Shown here in pieces: positions 1 through 8,160 of a DNA stretch of 64,000 nucleotides (the first letter of the stretch is position 1; every line of letters begins with the position of its first letter). The stretch covers positions 2,908,001-2,972,000 of the forward strand of contig NZ_CP015455.1 of NCBI RefSeq assembly GCF_001888165.1, given 5' to 3'. Under the pieces are notes generated by a model. That model saw only the letters and a list, made by a program, of their open reading frames with translations, ran no database searches and was not told the origin of the DNA. The stretch comes from Syntrophotalea acetylenica (GTDB taxonomy: Bacteria > Desulfobacterota > Desulfuromonadia > Desulfuromonadales > Syntrophotaleaceae). A program made the position numbers and the translations under genes.

Positions 1-140
1 GCAGGCAGCGGAACAAGCTCCCCGGGGCGGGGCAGCCGGGTGTTTCCGCCGTTCATACCGGCCATAAGCAGATCAGGATATTCAAATACTTCGCCGTTGG
101 CGTCGGCCACCACGGCAAGGATGGTCTTGTTGCTTTTCAT
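1..140 (-). CDS. N-terminal fragment, possible radical SAM protein (runs off left edge)
   Basis: This is the first ~46 residues of a leftward gene whose remainder lies outside the window. The ATG at 140 is preceded by an AAGAGGA ribosome-binding site. The translation begins MKSNKTILAVVADANGEV and continues with a segment containing YPDLLMAGMNGG and RPGELVPLP. I loosely remember this kind of N-terminus from radical SAM proteins of Geobacter relatives, but no cluster motif is in view, so the family is a guess. It is divergently oriented to the radical SAM gene at 298, with a ~157 bp promoter region between them. Confidence 0.55.
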   Translation of the reverse strand, partial: MKSNKTILAVVADANGEVFEYPDLLMAGMNGGNTRLPRPGELVPLP

Positions 141-297
141 GCGGCAGAATCCTCTTTTTTTCGATACGATAACCACTTAGACCGCACAGCATAGCACAGG
201 CAATTGCGCGAGGGAATAGCGTGCCGGCACAATCCCGGCCCGTCGTACATCGATTTTCCCCTTTTCTCGGCCATGATCCTCGGCTATGCTGGCCGCC

Positions 298-2007
298 ATG
301 CGCATTGTCCTGACCACTCTTCACAGCAAATTCATCCATGCCAGCCTGGCCCTGCCGCTGCTGGCCGCCTATTGCCGCCATGCACAGCGGACCCTGCTGA
401 TCCGTGAATACACGGTGCACGAGCCTAAGGAAACGGTGCTGGCCGCGCTGCTGGCGGAACAGCCGGACGTGGTGGCCTTTTCCGTATATCTCTGGAACCG
501 CACCGCCACCCTGGACCTGGCCGACGCCCTGGTTACGGCACGCCCCGGGCTGCGGGTGGTGCTCGGCGGCCCCGAGGTCTCTTTCGACGGACCGGAGCTG
601 TTTACGCGCCATCCCGGCATCAGCGCCGTGGTACGCGGCGAGGGCGAGCTGCCGCTGCGGGCCCTGCTCGACGCCTGGCAGCACAACGCCTCTCCGGAAG
701 GAATTGCGCGTCTGAACTGGCGCGACGGCGCGAATGTTCAGACAGGACCGGACGGGCCGCTGCTCGATAATCTGGACGCCATCCCTTCGCCCTACCCCCT
801 GGGGCTGGTCGATCTGTCGCGGGGTCTGGTCTATCTCGAAACCAGCCGCGGCTGCCCTTACCGCTGTGCTTTTTGCATGAGCGCCCTCGACGAGCGGGTA
901 CGCTCCTATTCGATGCCCCGCATCCGTGCCGACCTGCAATGGCTGATGGAACGCAACGTCCCCTGCATCAAGCTGGTCGACCGCACCTTCAATTACGATA
1001 TCGAAAGAGCCCGCGAGATCTTCCGCTTCATTTTGGAAAACAACCGTGACAGCCGGTTCCATTTCGAAATCGGCGCGCACCTGCTGGACGAAGCGACGCT
1101 GACCCTGCTGGAGCAGGTTCCCGCCGACACCTTTCAATTCGAGATCGGGGTACAATCGACCCTGCCGCGAACCCTGGCCGCCATCCGCCGTGAAACCTCG
1201 CTGGAGCGGCTGGAAACCAACGTCCGCAGGCTGCGCCGCGCCGGCAACATCCATCTGCACCTTGACCTGATCGCCGGCCTTCCGGAAGAAGGCAGCGCCT
1301 CCTTTCTGCAATCCGTCGACCGCATCATGGCATTGCGCCCCCATCACCTGCAGCTTGAACCGGTCAAGCTGCTGCCCGGCGCACCCCTGCGCCGGGACGC
1401 CCGGGCCCTGGGTTTGCGTTTCGATCCGCACCCACCCTACACCGTGCTGGGCACGCCCCAGCTGTCCTTCGAGGAACTGGAGCGGCTGCGGGGCATCAGC
1501 CGGCTGCTCGATCTGACCTGGAACGCCGGGCGGCTGCAGCTGTTCCTGGAGCAGCTTGCCGTGCTTTACGGCAGCCTTTCCGCCGGGCTGGGCGCACTGG
1601 AGGCCTTCTGGCGACGACGCAATCTGTTCCGCCATCCCCTGTCCCAGCGGGGTCTGTTCGAGGCCTGCTGGGAGTTTCTGCAAAGCGGCGCCGGGGCCAC
1701 CGCAGGCACCGAACCGCGGGAAGCTTTGGCCCGGGACTTTTTGCGCGTCGAGCGGGTTGCGCCCGCCCAGGCTCCAGCTTTTCTGGATCTGGACCTGACC
1801 AGCGAAGAGCAGGAACAGGTAAAGGAACAGGTTCGCCTGCAATCCGAAGCCATCAGAGGACAGGGGATCAAGCTGCAGCACCTGGCCTGCGTCTTCCGCT
1901 GCCTGCCCGGCCGCCCCTTGCGCCGCACGGTGCTGCTGGCTCTTTATCTGACCTGCCCCGGAAAACCCATGCAGACCCGGGAAATATATCTTCAACAACC
2001 AACCTGA
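298..2007 (+). CDS. B12-binding-domain radical SAM protein (DUF4080-like C-terminus)
   Basis: 569 residues. The N-terminal ~130 residues form a cobalamin-binding-like Rossmann domain (TTLHSKFIHASLALPLLAAY and VVLGGPEVSF are typical), followed by a radical SAM core with the CxxxCxxC cluster motif GCPYRCAFC at C186, C190 and C193. A long C-terminal region (from ~residue 390) matches the DUF4080 type found after such cores. The family is predicted to use a [4Fe-4S] cluster, SAM and possibly cobalamin; the substrate is unknown. I chose the ATG at 298 because MRIVLTT starts the domain; an in-frame ATG at 286 is possible, and neither has a strong ribosome-binding site. It stands alone, divergent from the gene at 140. 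Confidence 0.85.
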   Translation: MRIVLTTLHSKFIHASLALPLLAAYCRHAQRTLLIREYTVHEPKETVLAALLAEQPDVVAFSVYLWNRTATLDLADALVTARPGLRVVLGGPEVSFDGPELFTRHPGISAVVRGEGELPLRALLDAWQHNASPEGIARLNWRDGANVQTGPDGPLLDNLDAIPSPYPLGLVDLSRGLVYLETSRGCPYRCAFCMSALDERVRSYSMPRIRADLQWLMERNVPCIKLVDRTFNYDIERAREIFRFILENNRDSRFHFEIGAHLLDEATLTLLEQVPADTFQFEIGVQSTLPRTLAAIRRETSLERLETNVRRLRRAGNIHLHLDLIAGLPEEGSASFLQSVDRIMALRPHHLQLEPVKLLPGAPLRRDARALGLRFDPHPPYTVLGTPQLSFEELERLRGISRLLDLTWNAGRLQLFLEQLAVLYGSLSAGLGALEAFWRRRNLFRHPLSQRGLFEACWEFLQSGAGATAGTEPREALARDFLRVERVAPAQAPAFLDLDLTSEEQEQVKEQVRLQSEAIRGQGIKLQHLACVFRCLPGRPLRRTVLLALYLTCPGKPMQTREIYLQQPT

Positions 2008-2370
2008 CGCCTTCCACCAGCCCGGTTTTTGCATTATTTCCCGTTTTTTCCACCTGTTACCGGCACACCATCCTTGCAAGACAGCGACTCTGTGTTACTT
2101 TTTGAACTGTAGAGAAACTGCCGGCCAGCCCCCGCCGTTCGGGGGAGGCCGGTGTTTGCGCCTGACATGTTCCCGACGGCGCACACCAAAAATCGCAGGG
2201 GAGGACATGGCATCGTCCAGACCCCGGCGGTTTCCATTTCATGTTTTGACGATAGCACCGACGACCTGTCGGCAAAAGGGAGGGGACCCTGTTTCCAGAC
2301 GGTTGCGCGGCTACCGGGAAGGTGCCCGGGCAGTCGGCAACCTTTCATGCTGAACATGGAGGTAAAAAAC
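2008..2370. other. Leader region of the first porin gene
   Basis: 363 bp without a convincing gene. It contains a GC-rich inverted repeat at about 2119-2153 (GCCGGCC and AGGCCGGT arms around a CCCCCGCCGTTCGGGGG inner hairpin), a smaller CCGAC/GTCGG hairpin near 2260-2274, and a strong GGAGG just before the porin start. Its length and hairpins suggest a regulated 5' leader, but I could not match it to a cobalamin riboswitch or an ANTAR dual hairpin. Confidence 0.4.
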
Positions 2371-3108
2371 ATGAAAAGACGGAGCGTGTTGTTTCTCGCA
2401 ATGTTCGTGCTGTGCGCCGGGCTGACCACCACCGCCCAGGCCAAGATCGAGGTTGAAGGCGATGTCTACGCAGGCATCTGGGACAAGTACATGTGGCGTG
2501 GTTTCAATCTCAGCGACTCCCGCCCCACCATCCAGGCCGGTATCGACCTGACCCTCGGCAGCGGCTGGACCCTCAGCACCTGGCACAACTGGCAGCTCAC
2601 CAGCGGCCCCAACTGGAATGCCGGCGAACTTAACGAAACCGACGTCATCCTCACCTATGCCTTCGACCTGGGCGACATGATTTCCATGTCGGTGGGCGAC
2701 ATCTGGTACATGATCGAGGGCGAAGACACCAACGAACTGTTCGTCACCTTCACCCTCAACACCCTGCTCTCCCCGAACCTGAAAATCTCCTACGACTGGG
2801 ACCGCGCCGAGGAAGACGGGCTGTTCTACAGCTTCGACATCAGCCACACCTTCGACCTCGGGCAATGGGTTCCCAACACGGCCCTGAACCTTGGGGCCCT
2901 GGTCTCCTACAACCAGCATGCCGACGGCACCGTGGCCGACTATGCCGGCTGGCATAACTACGAGCTGAGCGCCAGCATCGACTATGCCCTGAACGACCAG
3001 ATGACCATCAGCCCGATCTTCATTTTCTCGTCGCCGATCAGCTCGGCCGCCAAGGACCTCATCGACACCGAGACGGCCGCGGCCCTCAACCTGACCTTCG
3101 CTTTCTAG
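2371..3108 (+). CDS. TorF/TIGR02001-like outer-membrane porin, copy 1
   Basis: 245 residues. A Sec signal peptide (residues 1-24, cleavage after TTTAQA) is followed by a beta-rich mature protein beginning KIEVEGDVYAGIWDKYMWRG and ending LNLTFAF with a terminal Phe, as expected for outer-membrane assembly. It resembles the TIGR02001/TorF group of putative porins and presumably forms a channel feeding the periplasmic proteins encoded next. The start is set by GGAGG seven bases upstream of the ATG. It is the first gene of cassette 1. From residue 22 to 10 bp past the stop it is base-for-base identical to the porin of cassette 2, whereas the signal peptides differ. Confidence 0.85.
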   Translation: MKRRSVLFLAMFVLCAGLTTTAQAKIEVEGDVYAGIWDKYMWRGFNLSDSRPTIQAGIDLTLGSGWTLSTWHNWQLTSGPNWNAGELNETDVILTYAFDLGDMISMSVGDIWYMIEGEDTNELFVTFTLNTLLSPNLKISYDWDRAEEDGLFYSFDISHTFDLGQWVPNTALNLGALVSYNQHADGTVADYAGWHNYELSASIDYALNDQMTISPIFIFSSPISSAAKDLIDTETAAALNLTFAF

Positions 3109-3118
3109 GCAGGCGACA
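2434..3118 (+). repeat. 685-bp direct repeat, copy A (mature porin)
   Basis: By direct comparison every base of 2434-3118 equals 11235-11919 (constant offset 8801). The repeat begins three codons before the signal-peptide cleavage site and ends just past the stop codon. The flanking sequences diverge at once on both sides, and the neighbouring cassette genes are related but clearly diverged. Confidence 0.95.
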
Positions 3119-3139
3119 AAGGATCCACAAAACCGGAAA

Positions 3140-3166
3140 CCGGCGGGGGACCAAGTTCCCCGCCGG
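3140..3166 (+). promoter_or_regulatory. Intercistronic hairpin between porin and binding protein, copy 1
   Basis: A nine-base-pair GC stem (CCGGCGGGG / CCCCGCCGG) with a 9-nt loop lies between the porin stop and the next ribosome-binding site, with no T run. It could stabilise the porin mRNA or attenuate transcription. A hairpin of different sequence sits at the same place in cassette 2. Confidence 0.55.
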
Positions 3167-3256
3167 CACCGTTTGACCGGCTTGTTTCCATTCCGGCCAG
3201 GCAGCAACTCAAGGCAACCCACCAACCCCGCACACCAAAACAGCAGGAGGACCACG

Positions 3257-4366
3257 ATGAGAAAGGCATTCTGGAGCGTACCGTTTGTCGGCATCCTGGG
3301 CCTGGTCGCCATCGGCCTGGCACTGGCCCCGGGCTGCAGCAAAACCAAAAAGGAGACCTTGCGCATCACCTGCTGGGCCGGCTACGCCAAACCCTATGTG
3401 GCCGAGTTCCAGAAACTGGTCAAGGAAAAGCACGGCATCGACGTGGAGGTGCAGATTTCCAACCCCACCGATCAGGACGAATTTTTTCAGGCGGTAAAGG
3501 ACAACACCGCTGATCTGATCTCACCGCCCATCGAGCTGCCCAAAACCCCGCGTTTCTATTGTTACACCGCGGGCAGTGAATACCTGCAGCCGGTGGATGT
3601 CAACAACATCCCCAACCTGAAAAACATGATGGCCGTGTTTCGCGACGACATTACGCCCATAAATGCAGGCAACCGCTACGGCGTCCCCTACAACTGCGGT
3701 CCCTATGGACTGGCTTATAACGCGGGCGTCATCGACACCGCGCCGGACACCTGGAACGTTCTGTGGGAACCGCGTTTCGCCGGCAAGTACACCATCAACA
3801 ACAACTTCCCCAAGGTTAACGTCTGGATCACCGCGCTGGCCCTTGGCTACGGCTATGCGGATATCTTCGACATCGAGCGACTTGACCGTGAAAAGATCCA
3901 GCAACAGCTCAATATTCTGGCCCAAAACGCCAAAAGTCTGTGGGACGGCGCCGCCAATCCGGATGAGTTCCCCGAGCTTTCGCTGGCCACCACCTGGGGC
4001 TTCGCAGCCCAGCAGGCCAACCTCAAAGGCGGCAACTGGCGGATCGCGGCTCCCAAAGAAGGCGGAACCGCCTGGATCGATGCCTGGTATCTTGGCGCCG
4101 GCGCCAAAGGCGTGACCAAAACCCTGGCCGAGGAATGGATCAACTTCATGCTTGACCCGGCCCGGCAGGCCGATGTGGTGAAATCCCAGGGCGTCTCACC
4201 CGTCGTGGCCGATACCGGCGACCTCCTCAATGCCGAGGAAAAAGCCATGTTCCACGTCGGCGATGAAAATTACTTCAAAACCGTCGCCCTGTGGCGGGTC
4301 ATGACCGAGGAAACCGAAAAAGCATTCAACGACATGTGGGAGGAGGCGAAAAAACACCGGAAATAG
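3257..4366 (+). CDS. PotD-like extracytoplasmic solute-binding lipoprotein, copy 1
   Basis: 369 residues. The N-terminus is a lipoprotein signal ending LALAPGC with the candidate lipidated cysteine at C27. The mature part is a type-1/PotD-like fold: LRITCWAGYAKPYVAEF near the start, YGVPYNCGPYGLAYN mid-protein, and PKEGGTAWIDAWYLGAGAK with AEEWINFMLDP late, as in spermidine/putrescine-binding proteins. The ligand is probably a small amine; ethanolamine is my inference from the next gene. No permease or ATPase of the matching type is adjacent, which is odd for this family. The start at 3257 follows AGGAGGACCACG. It lies between the porin and the exported EutBC. Confidence 0.85.
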   Translation: MRKAFWSVPFVGILGLVAIGLALAPGCSKTKKETLRITCWAGYAKPYVAEFQKLVKEKHGIDVEVQISNPTDQDEFFQAVKDNTADLISPPIELPKTPRFYCYTAGSEYLQPVDVNNIPNLKNMMAVFRDDITPINAGNRYGVPYNCGPYGLAYNAGVIDTAPDTWNVLWEPRFAGKYTINNNFPKVNVWITALALGYGYADIFDIERLDREKIQQQLNILAQNAKSLWDGAANPDEFPELSLATTWGFAAQQANLKGGNWRIAAPKEGGTAWIDAWYLGAGAKGVTKTLAEEWINFMLDPARQADVVKSQGVSPVVADTGDLLNAEEKAMFHVGDENYFKTVALWRVMTEETEKAFNDMWEEAKKHRK

Positions 4367-4420
4367 AAAACCGCAACATCTCCACTTTGGTATGCGTGTA
4401 AACGAACCTGATACATGGGA

Positions 4421-4440
4421 CCCCGCCAGCAAGGGCGGGA
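4421..4440 (+). promoter_or_regulatory. Hairpin upstream of eutBC copy 1
   Basis: A short inverted repeat (CCCGCC / GGGCGGG) in the 111-bp gap before the exported EutBC gene. There is no T run. It could set relative expression of the binding protein and the enzyme. Confidence 0.4.
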
Positions 4441-4477
4441 AAATTCCCGTGGCTCACCCGAGAAACGGAGGTGTCAC

Positions 4478-6739
4478 ATGCAACGCAGCAGAAAACTTTT
4501 GTACGGCATCACTTTTGGCCTGGCGCTGTGCTTCGTGGCCAGCCTGACCGGAGCCGTCACCGTCAGCGACGTCAAGCCAGGTGAAGATGTCTTCGCCTAC
4601 GTGACACGCGTCAAGGGTCAGTTCGATCAGACCCTTTACCAGCAGGTGGTCGGCGCCGCCAACTCCTTCAAGGAAGGGGACGAGGCAATAGGCGTGGCGG
4701 CCGATAACGACGTCAGCCGCGAAAACGCCCGAAAACTGCTGGCCAACACCAAGATCAAGGATCTGCTGGCCAAGCCCCTGTTCGTGGACGCCCAGTACGA
4801 CCTGATCACCGACACCACCGACAAGGCCCAGTACAACAAGGTCAAAAACTGGACCCTTGGCGAACTCAAGAATTTCATCCTGACCAAGTCCGAAAAAGAA
4901 ATCAAGGGCATCATGTACGGGTTGCACAGCGACATCATCGGCAACGTGGTGAAGCTGATGTCCAACCAGGAACTGACCAAGGTCGGGCAGACGGTCTTCA
5001 ATCCCCTGCCCGGTTCCAAAATCGGAGCCAAGGGTTATTTCAGCGCCCGCATTCAGCCCAACTCACCGACCGACAACCCCGAAGACATCGTCTGGCAGGT
5101 CTTCGATGCCTATTCCTTCGCCGTCGGCGACCTGGTAGTGGGCACCAACCCGGTCGACAGCCAGGAGAGCAGCGTGGAGGCTATCGAACTGGCGCTGCGT
5201 GACGTCATGCAGACCTTTGACGTGGACAAATACAACCCCTGGTGCGTTCTGGCGCATATCGACGTGCAGGCCGCGGTGGAAAAAAACAACCCCGGCAGCA
5301 CCGCCATCTGGTTCCAGAGCCTGGCCGGCGTGGTCGATGCCAACAAGACCTTCGACCTGACTCTGGAAAAAATGATGGATTACGCCAAAATGCGCACCGG
5401 CAAGTACGGTCTCTATCATGAAACCGGACAGGGCGCCGACTTCACCAACGGTCATGGCAAGGGGTTCGACATGGTGGTGCATGAATCGCGCAAATATGGC
5501 TTTGCGCGCGCCCTCAAGCAGCAGGTGGCCGCCGCCCAGACCACCGGCCAGGGTGCCTGGTGCCATGTCAACGATGTGGCCGGATTCATCGGACCGGAAA
5601 TTTTCAAAACCCGCGAGCAGCTGGTGCGCTGCTGCCTGGAAGACATCGCCATGGGCAAGCTGCATGGTCTGATCATTGGCCTTGACATCTGTTCGACGCT
5701 GCACATGCCCGTCACCCTCAACGATCTCGACTGGTGCCAGGACCAGATCGCACCGGCCAACCCCGGGTACATGATGGCCCTGCCGACCAAGAACGACCCG
5801 ATGCTCAGCTACCTGACCACCGCCTATCAGGACCATGTCCGCATGCGTGAAAAGTTCGGTTACAAAATCAACGACGACATGTGGAACTTCTTCAAGAAAA
5901 TCAAAGTCATCGACGCCAACGGCAGGCCCACGGAACATTTTGGCGATCCGATCTGGGTCTACTATCAGTACCGCCTGGCCAAGGGCGACAAGCGCGCCAT
6001 GAAGGAAATCTACGCCGAAGGCCAAAAAGCCGTCGACCGGGTGCAGGGCCGCGGCGTGCCTCTGGCCATCGGCTACGGCAAGAACATCTGGGACCTCGAA
6101 CCGGAACTCGACAAGAAAATTCGTGCCCTTTATGACGACGCCAAGGTCAGCCTGTGGGCCGAATTCACGCCCGAGTTCATCGCCTCCATCCCCAATGCCG
6201 TAACGGTGCAGACCAAATCGGCCGACCGGGAAGACTATGTGGCGCACCCGAGCACCGGCGAGGAATTCAACGACGCCGCCGTGGCAACCCTCAACAAACT
6301 GCGGGCGGCCTGGGGTGGCAAAGCGCCGGACGTACAGGTGATCATTTCCGATGGCCTGAACGCCAAAGCCCTCATGGATGAGAATCACCTCATGCCCTTC
6401 CTTGAAGAACTGCAGGCGCAACTGGCCAAAATGGGCTGGACCCTCGCCAAAGAAAACATCGTGGTCACCAGCGGCCGCGTACGCGCCGGTTATCGCGCCG
6501 GTGAAATCCTGTACACCGACCCCGGCGCCAAACCGAAGGCCATCATCCACATCATCGGCGAACGCCCGGGCAGCGGGCATCACGCCTATTCGGCCTATCT
6601 GACCCGTCTGGCTCCGGCGACCTGGGTGGCAAAAGGCGCCGACCATGACAAAACCAAGGTTATCTCCGGCATCTCCGATACCGGCCTCGAACCGAAAAAA
6701 GCTGCGGGACAGGTTGTAAAACTCCTGCAGGAAATGTAG
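4478..6739 (+). CDS. Exported EutB-EutC fusion ethanolamine ammonia-lyase, copy 1
   Basis: 753 residues. Ethanolamine ammonia-lyase converts ethanolamine to acetaldehyde and ammonia using adenosylcobalamin, normally in the cytoplasm with separate EutB and EutC chains. Here one chain carries EutB (about 30-500) and the catalytic part of EutC (about 550-753, with VQVIISDGLNAKAL and IIGERPGSGHHAYSAYL). Residues matching the E. coli EutB substrate site are present: R191 and Q193 in SARIQPN, N224 in GTNPV, E315 in HETGQG and D403 in GLDICST. The N-terminus is a Sec signal peptide (basic MQRSRK, ~18 hydrophobic residues, LTGA cleavage), giving a periplasmic or membrane-tethered prediction. The ATG at 4478 follows ACGGAGGTGTCAC. 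No eutA reactivase or shell genes are nearby. Confidence 0.88.
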   Translation: MQRSRKLLYGITFGLALCFVASLTGAVTVSDVKPGEDVFAYVTRVKGQFDQTLYQQVVGAANSFKEGDEAIGVAADNDVSRENARKLLANTKIKDLLAKPLFVDAQYDLITDTTDKAQYNKVKNWTLGELKNFILTKSEKEIKGIMYGLHSDIIGNVVKLMSNQELTKVGQTVFNPLPGSKIGAKGYFSARIQPNSPTDNPEDIVWQVFDAYSFAVGDLVVGTNPVDSQESSVEAIELALRDVMQTFDVDKYNPWCVLAHIDVQAAVEKNNPGSTAIWFQSLAGVVDANKTFDLTLEKMMDYAKMRTGKYGLYHETGQGADFTNGHGKGFDMVVHESRKYGFARALKQQVAAAQTTGQGAWCHVNDVAGFIGPEIFKTREQLVRCCLEDIAMGKLHGLIIGLDICSTLHMPVTLNDLDWCQDQIAPANPGYMMALPTKNDPMLSYLTTAYQDHVRMREKFGYKINDDMWNFFKKIKVIDANGRPTEHFGDPIWVYYQYRLAKGDKRAMKEIYAEGQKAVDRVQGRGVPLAIGYGKNIWDLEPELDKKIRALYDDAKVSLWAEFTPEFIASIPNAVTVQTKSADREDYVAHPSTGEEFNDAAVATLNKLRAAWGGKAPDVQVIISDGLNAKALMDENHLMPFLEELQAQLAKMGWTLAKENIVVTSGRVRAGYRAGEILYTDPGAKPKAIIHIIGERPGSGHHAYSAYLTRLAPATWVAKGADHDKTKVISGISDTGLEPKKAAGQVVKLLQEM

Positions 6740-6800
6740 CACCTGCCGGGTCACCGGCGCTGCTGCCGGTGACCTGACAGTTCCTGTTGTTTCGATCAGC

Positions 6801-6845
6801 AAAGGCGTAACGGTCATCTTTTCGCCGTTACGCCTTTATTTGATT
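6801..6845 (+). terminator. Terminator-like hairpin after eutBC copy 1
   Basis: A 13-bp perfect stem (AAAGGCGTAACGG / CCGTTACGCCTTT) with an 11-nt loop, followed by a T-rich tract. It probably terminates or attenuates transcription before the membrane-protein gene. Confidence 0.7.
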
Positions 6846-6902
6846 GTGCATGCCGGCCTTCCGGCCTGTGCTGGCAACCCCGAGGTATAAAGACACCATT
6901 GC

Positions 6903-7742
6903 ATGGACCCTGACATCCCACCCATACCGCCGCAGGACGAACCGCCCCTTGTGGACCACCGGCGCCCGGGCCTGGTGCGCGAAGTTTTGCATAAAACGCA
7001 ACTTTGGGGTCACGCCCTGGCAATCAGCCCATTTTACCGCTTCGGCGAAGCGGGAAATCTCATGTACACGGTCGGTAAAGGCATCCTGGAAGGAGCGGTG
7101 CTTTACACCATGTTCAGCATGGCGCAGACCGAATACCAGGTCGCCGCGATCCTGGGGGTGTTGACCAAATACATCTACCCGGCCATCACCTTCGTCAGCA
7201 GCGTCAAGGTTTCCTCCTTCGTCGATCACCTGGAACGTCATGACAACAAACAATACCAGATGCAAAAGCTCATCGACGGGCTGATGATTATCGGCGTTGG
7301 ACAGACTCTCGGCGCTTTGATGCTGGTATTGTGTTATCCGCCGTTTTTCAGCGCCTGCTTCGACGGTTGGGGCATCAGCCGCTATCTGCTCATCGCCCTG
7401 TATCTGCTGCATCACATCTTCGACGGTTCGGCCCAGGTTGCCGAAGGACGCATCTGGTTCAAACTCATCGAAATCAAGCTGCGCCACGGTAAACTGGCCC
7501 GCATCTCCGGAAATTTCTGGGGCATCCATGCCATGAGTCAGAACATCCAGCTGATACTCGGCCTGATCCTGCTATGGGGAGCCACTTTAATTACGGGGCT
7601 GCATCGCCAGCGTCTCGATGCCGCAATCATGTGGGGCGTCGTTCTGAGCGGCACCCTGCTGACCGGCTTTGCCAAATTCTGCCTGCCCCTGGCCTGGTTT
7701 CTGCGCCTGCGCCATCAGCCGCAATCCGACTCCCCCGACTGA
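6903..7742 (+). CDS. Multi-pass membrane protein of unknown family, copy 1
   Basis: 279 residues, no family recognised. After a hydrophilic, proline-rich N-terminus (~25 residues) there are about five or six hydrophobic segments: around YTVGKGILEGAVLYTMFSMA, VAAILGVLTKYIYPAITFVS, MIIGVGQTLGALMLVLCYPP, LLIALYLLHHIFDGSAQ, QLILGLILLWGATLITGL and AIMWGVVLSGTLLTGFAKF. Conserved blocks shared with copy 2 include EGRIWFKLIEIKLRHG and NFWGIHAMSQNIQLI. It is the last gene of cassette 1, separated from eutBC by a hairpin. Its constant pairing with exported EutBC suggests a role in transport of substrate, product or cofactor, but no motif proves it. The ATG at 6903 has only a distant GAGG upstream. Confidence 0.8.
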   Translation: MDPDIPPIPPQDEPPLVDHRRPGLVREVLHKTQLWGHALAISPFYRFGEAGNLMYTVGKGILEGAVLYTMFSMAQTEYQVAAILGVLTKYIYPAITFVSSVKVSSFVDHLERHDNKQYQMQKLIDGLMIIGVGQTLGALMLVLCYPPFFSACFDGWGISRYLLIALYLLHHIFDGSAQVAEGRIWFKLIEIKLRHGKLARISGNFWGIHAMSQNIQLILGLILLWGATLITGLHRQRLDAAIMWGVVLSGTLLTGFAKFCLPLAWFLRLRHQPQSDSPD

Positions 7743-7751
7743 GCCATAAGC

Positions 7752-7782
7752 AAATCCCCCCTTTTGGGGGATGGCCTTTTAC
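7752..7782 (+). terminator. Probable terminator of cassette 1
   Basis: Inverted repeat ATCCCCC / GGGGGAT with a short T-containing loop, followed by GGCCTTTT, just after the membrane-protein stop and before the riboswitch. Confidence 0.55.
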
Positions 7783-7868
7783 GCGCCTATCGGCTAAAAA
7801 CAGAAGCAGGCGGGAAGGTCAGCGCGGCAACCTTATGATGGCGGCCTTCCCGCCGTACAATTCGACCA

Positions 7869-8028
7869 GGGACAGGTGCCATACAAGCCTGACAGGGAAG
7901 ACGGTGTAAATCCGTCGCGGTCCCGCCGCTGTAACCGGTGACGATGGCCACACAATGCCACTTTTCGCGCGTGAAAGGGAAGGCGTGGCCGGCAGGATGA
8001 TCCGGAAGCCAGAAGACCTGCCTGTCCC
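7869..8028 (+). promoter_or_regulatory. AdoCbl (cobalamin) riboswitch upstream of the cobD-cobQ fusion
   Basis: Typical cobalamin-aptamer landmarks occur in order: GGTGCC, AGCCTGACAGGGAA, GGTGTAAATCC, CGCGGTCCCGCCGCTGTAACC, GGGAAGGC, and the closing GGAAGCCAGAAGACCTGCC. The outer stem pairs GGGACAGG (7869-7876) with CCTGTCCC (8021-8028). By family behaviour it should switch off the downstream biosynthesis gene when adenosylcobalamin is plentiful. Confidence 0.93.
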
Positions 8029-8113
8029 GCACAGGTGCTGTCGCGGCCTTCGCGGATTGAAGCCTGACAATTCAGGGCCGTGTGCATGGATTTTTCTGGC
8101 GGATAAAAACGGT

Positions 8114-8147
8114 ATCCCCGGAGCTTCTGGCTCCGGGATTTTTGCTT
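8114..8147 (+). terminator. Riboswitch-linked terminator before cobD-cobQ
   Basis: A strong stem (ATCCCCGGAGC, TTCT loop region, GCTCCGGGAT) followed by TTTTTGCTTTT lies between the aptamer and the start codon. It is placed to act as the expression platform of the upstream riboswitch. Confidence 0.8.
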
Positions 8148-8160
8148 TTGGGGGCAAAGC

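Noticed and set aside
82-2079. 665-residue minus-strand frame opposite the first radical SAM gene
   Set aside because: Shadow frame; the plus-strand gene has the radical SAM motif and domain structure.
2070-2095. GGCAC...TTGCA sequence upstream of porin 1 as a sigma-54 promoter
   Set aside because: The GG-to-GC spacing is 12 instead of 10 bases.
5063-6817. 584-residue minus-strand frame opposite eutBC copy 1 (and the similar one at 13303-15048)
   Set aside because: Antisense shadows of the two EutBC genes; no family features.
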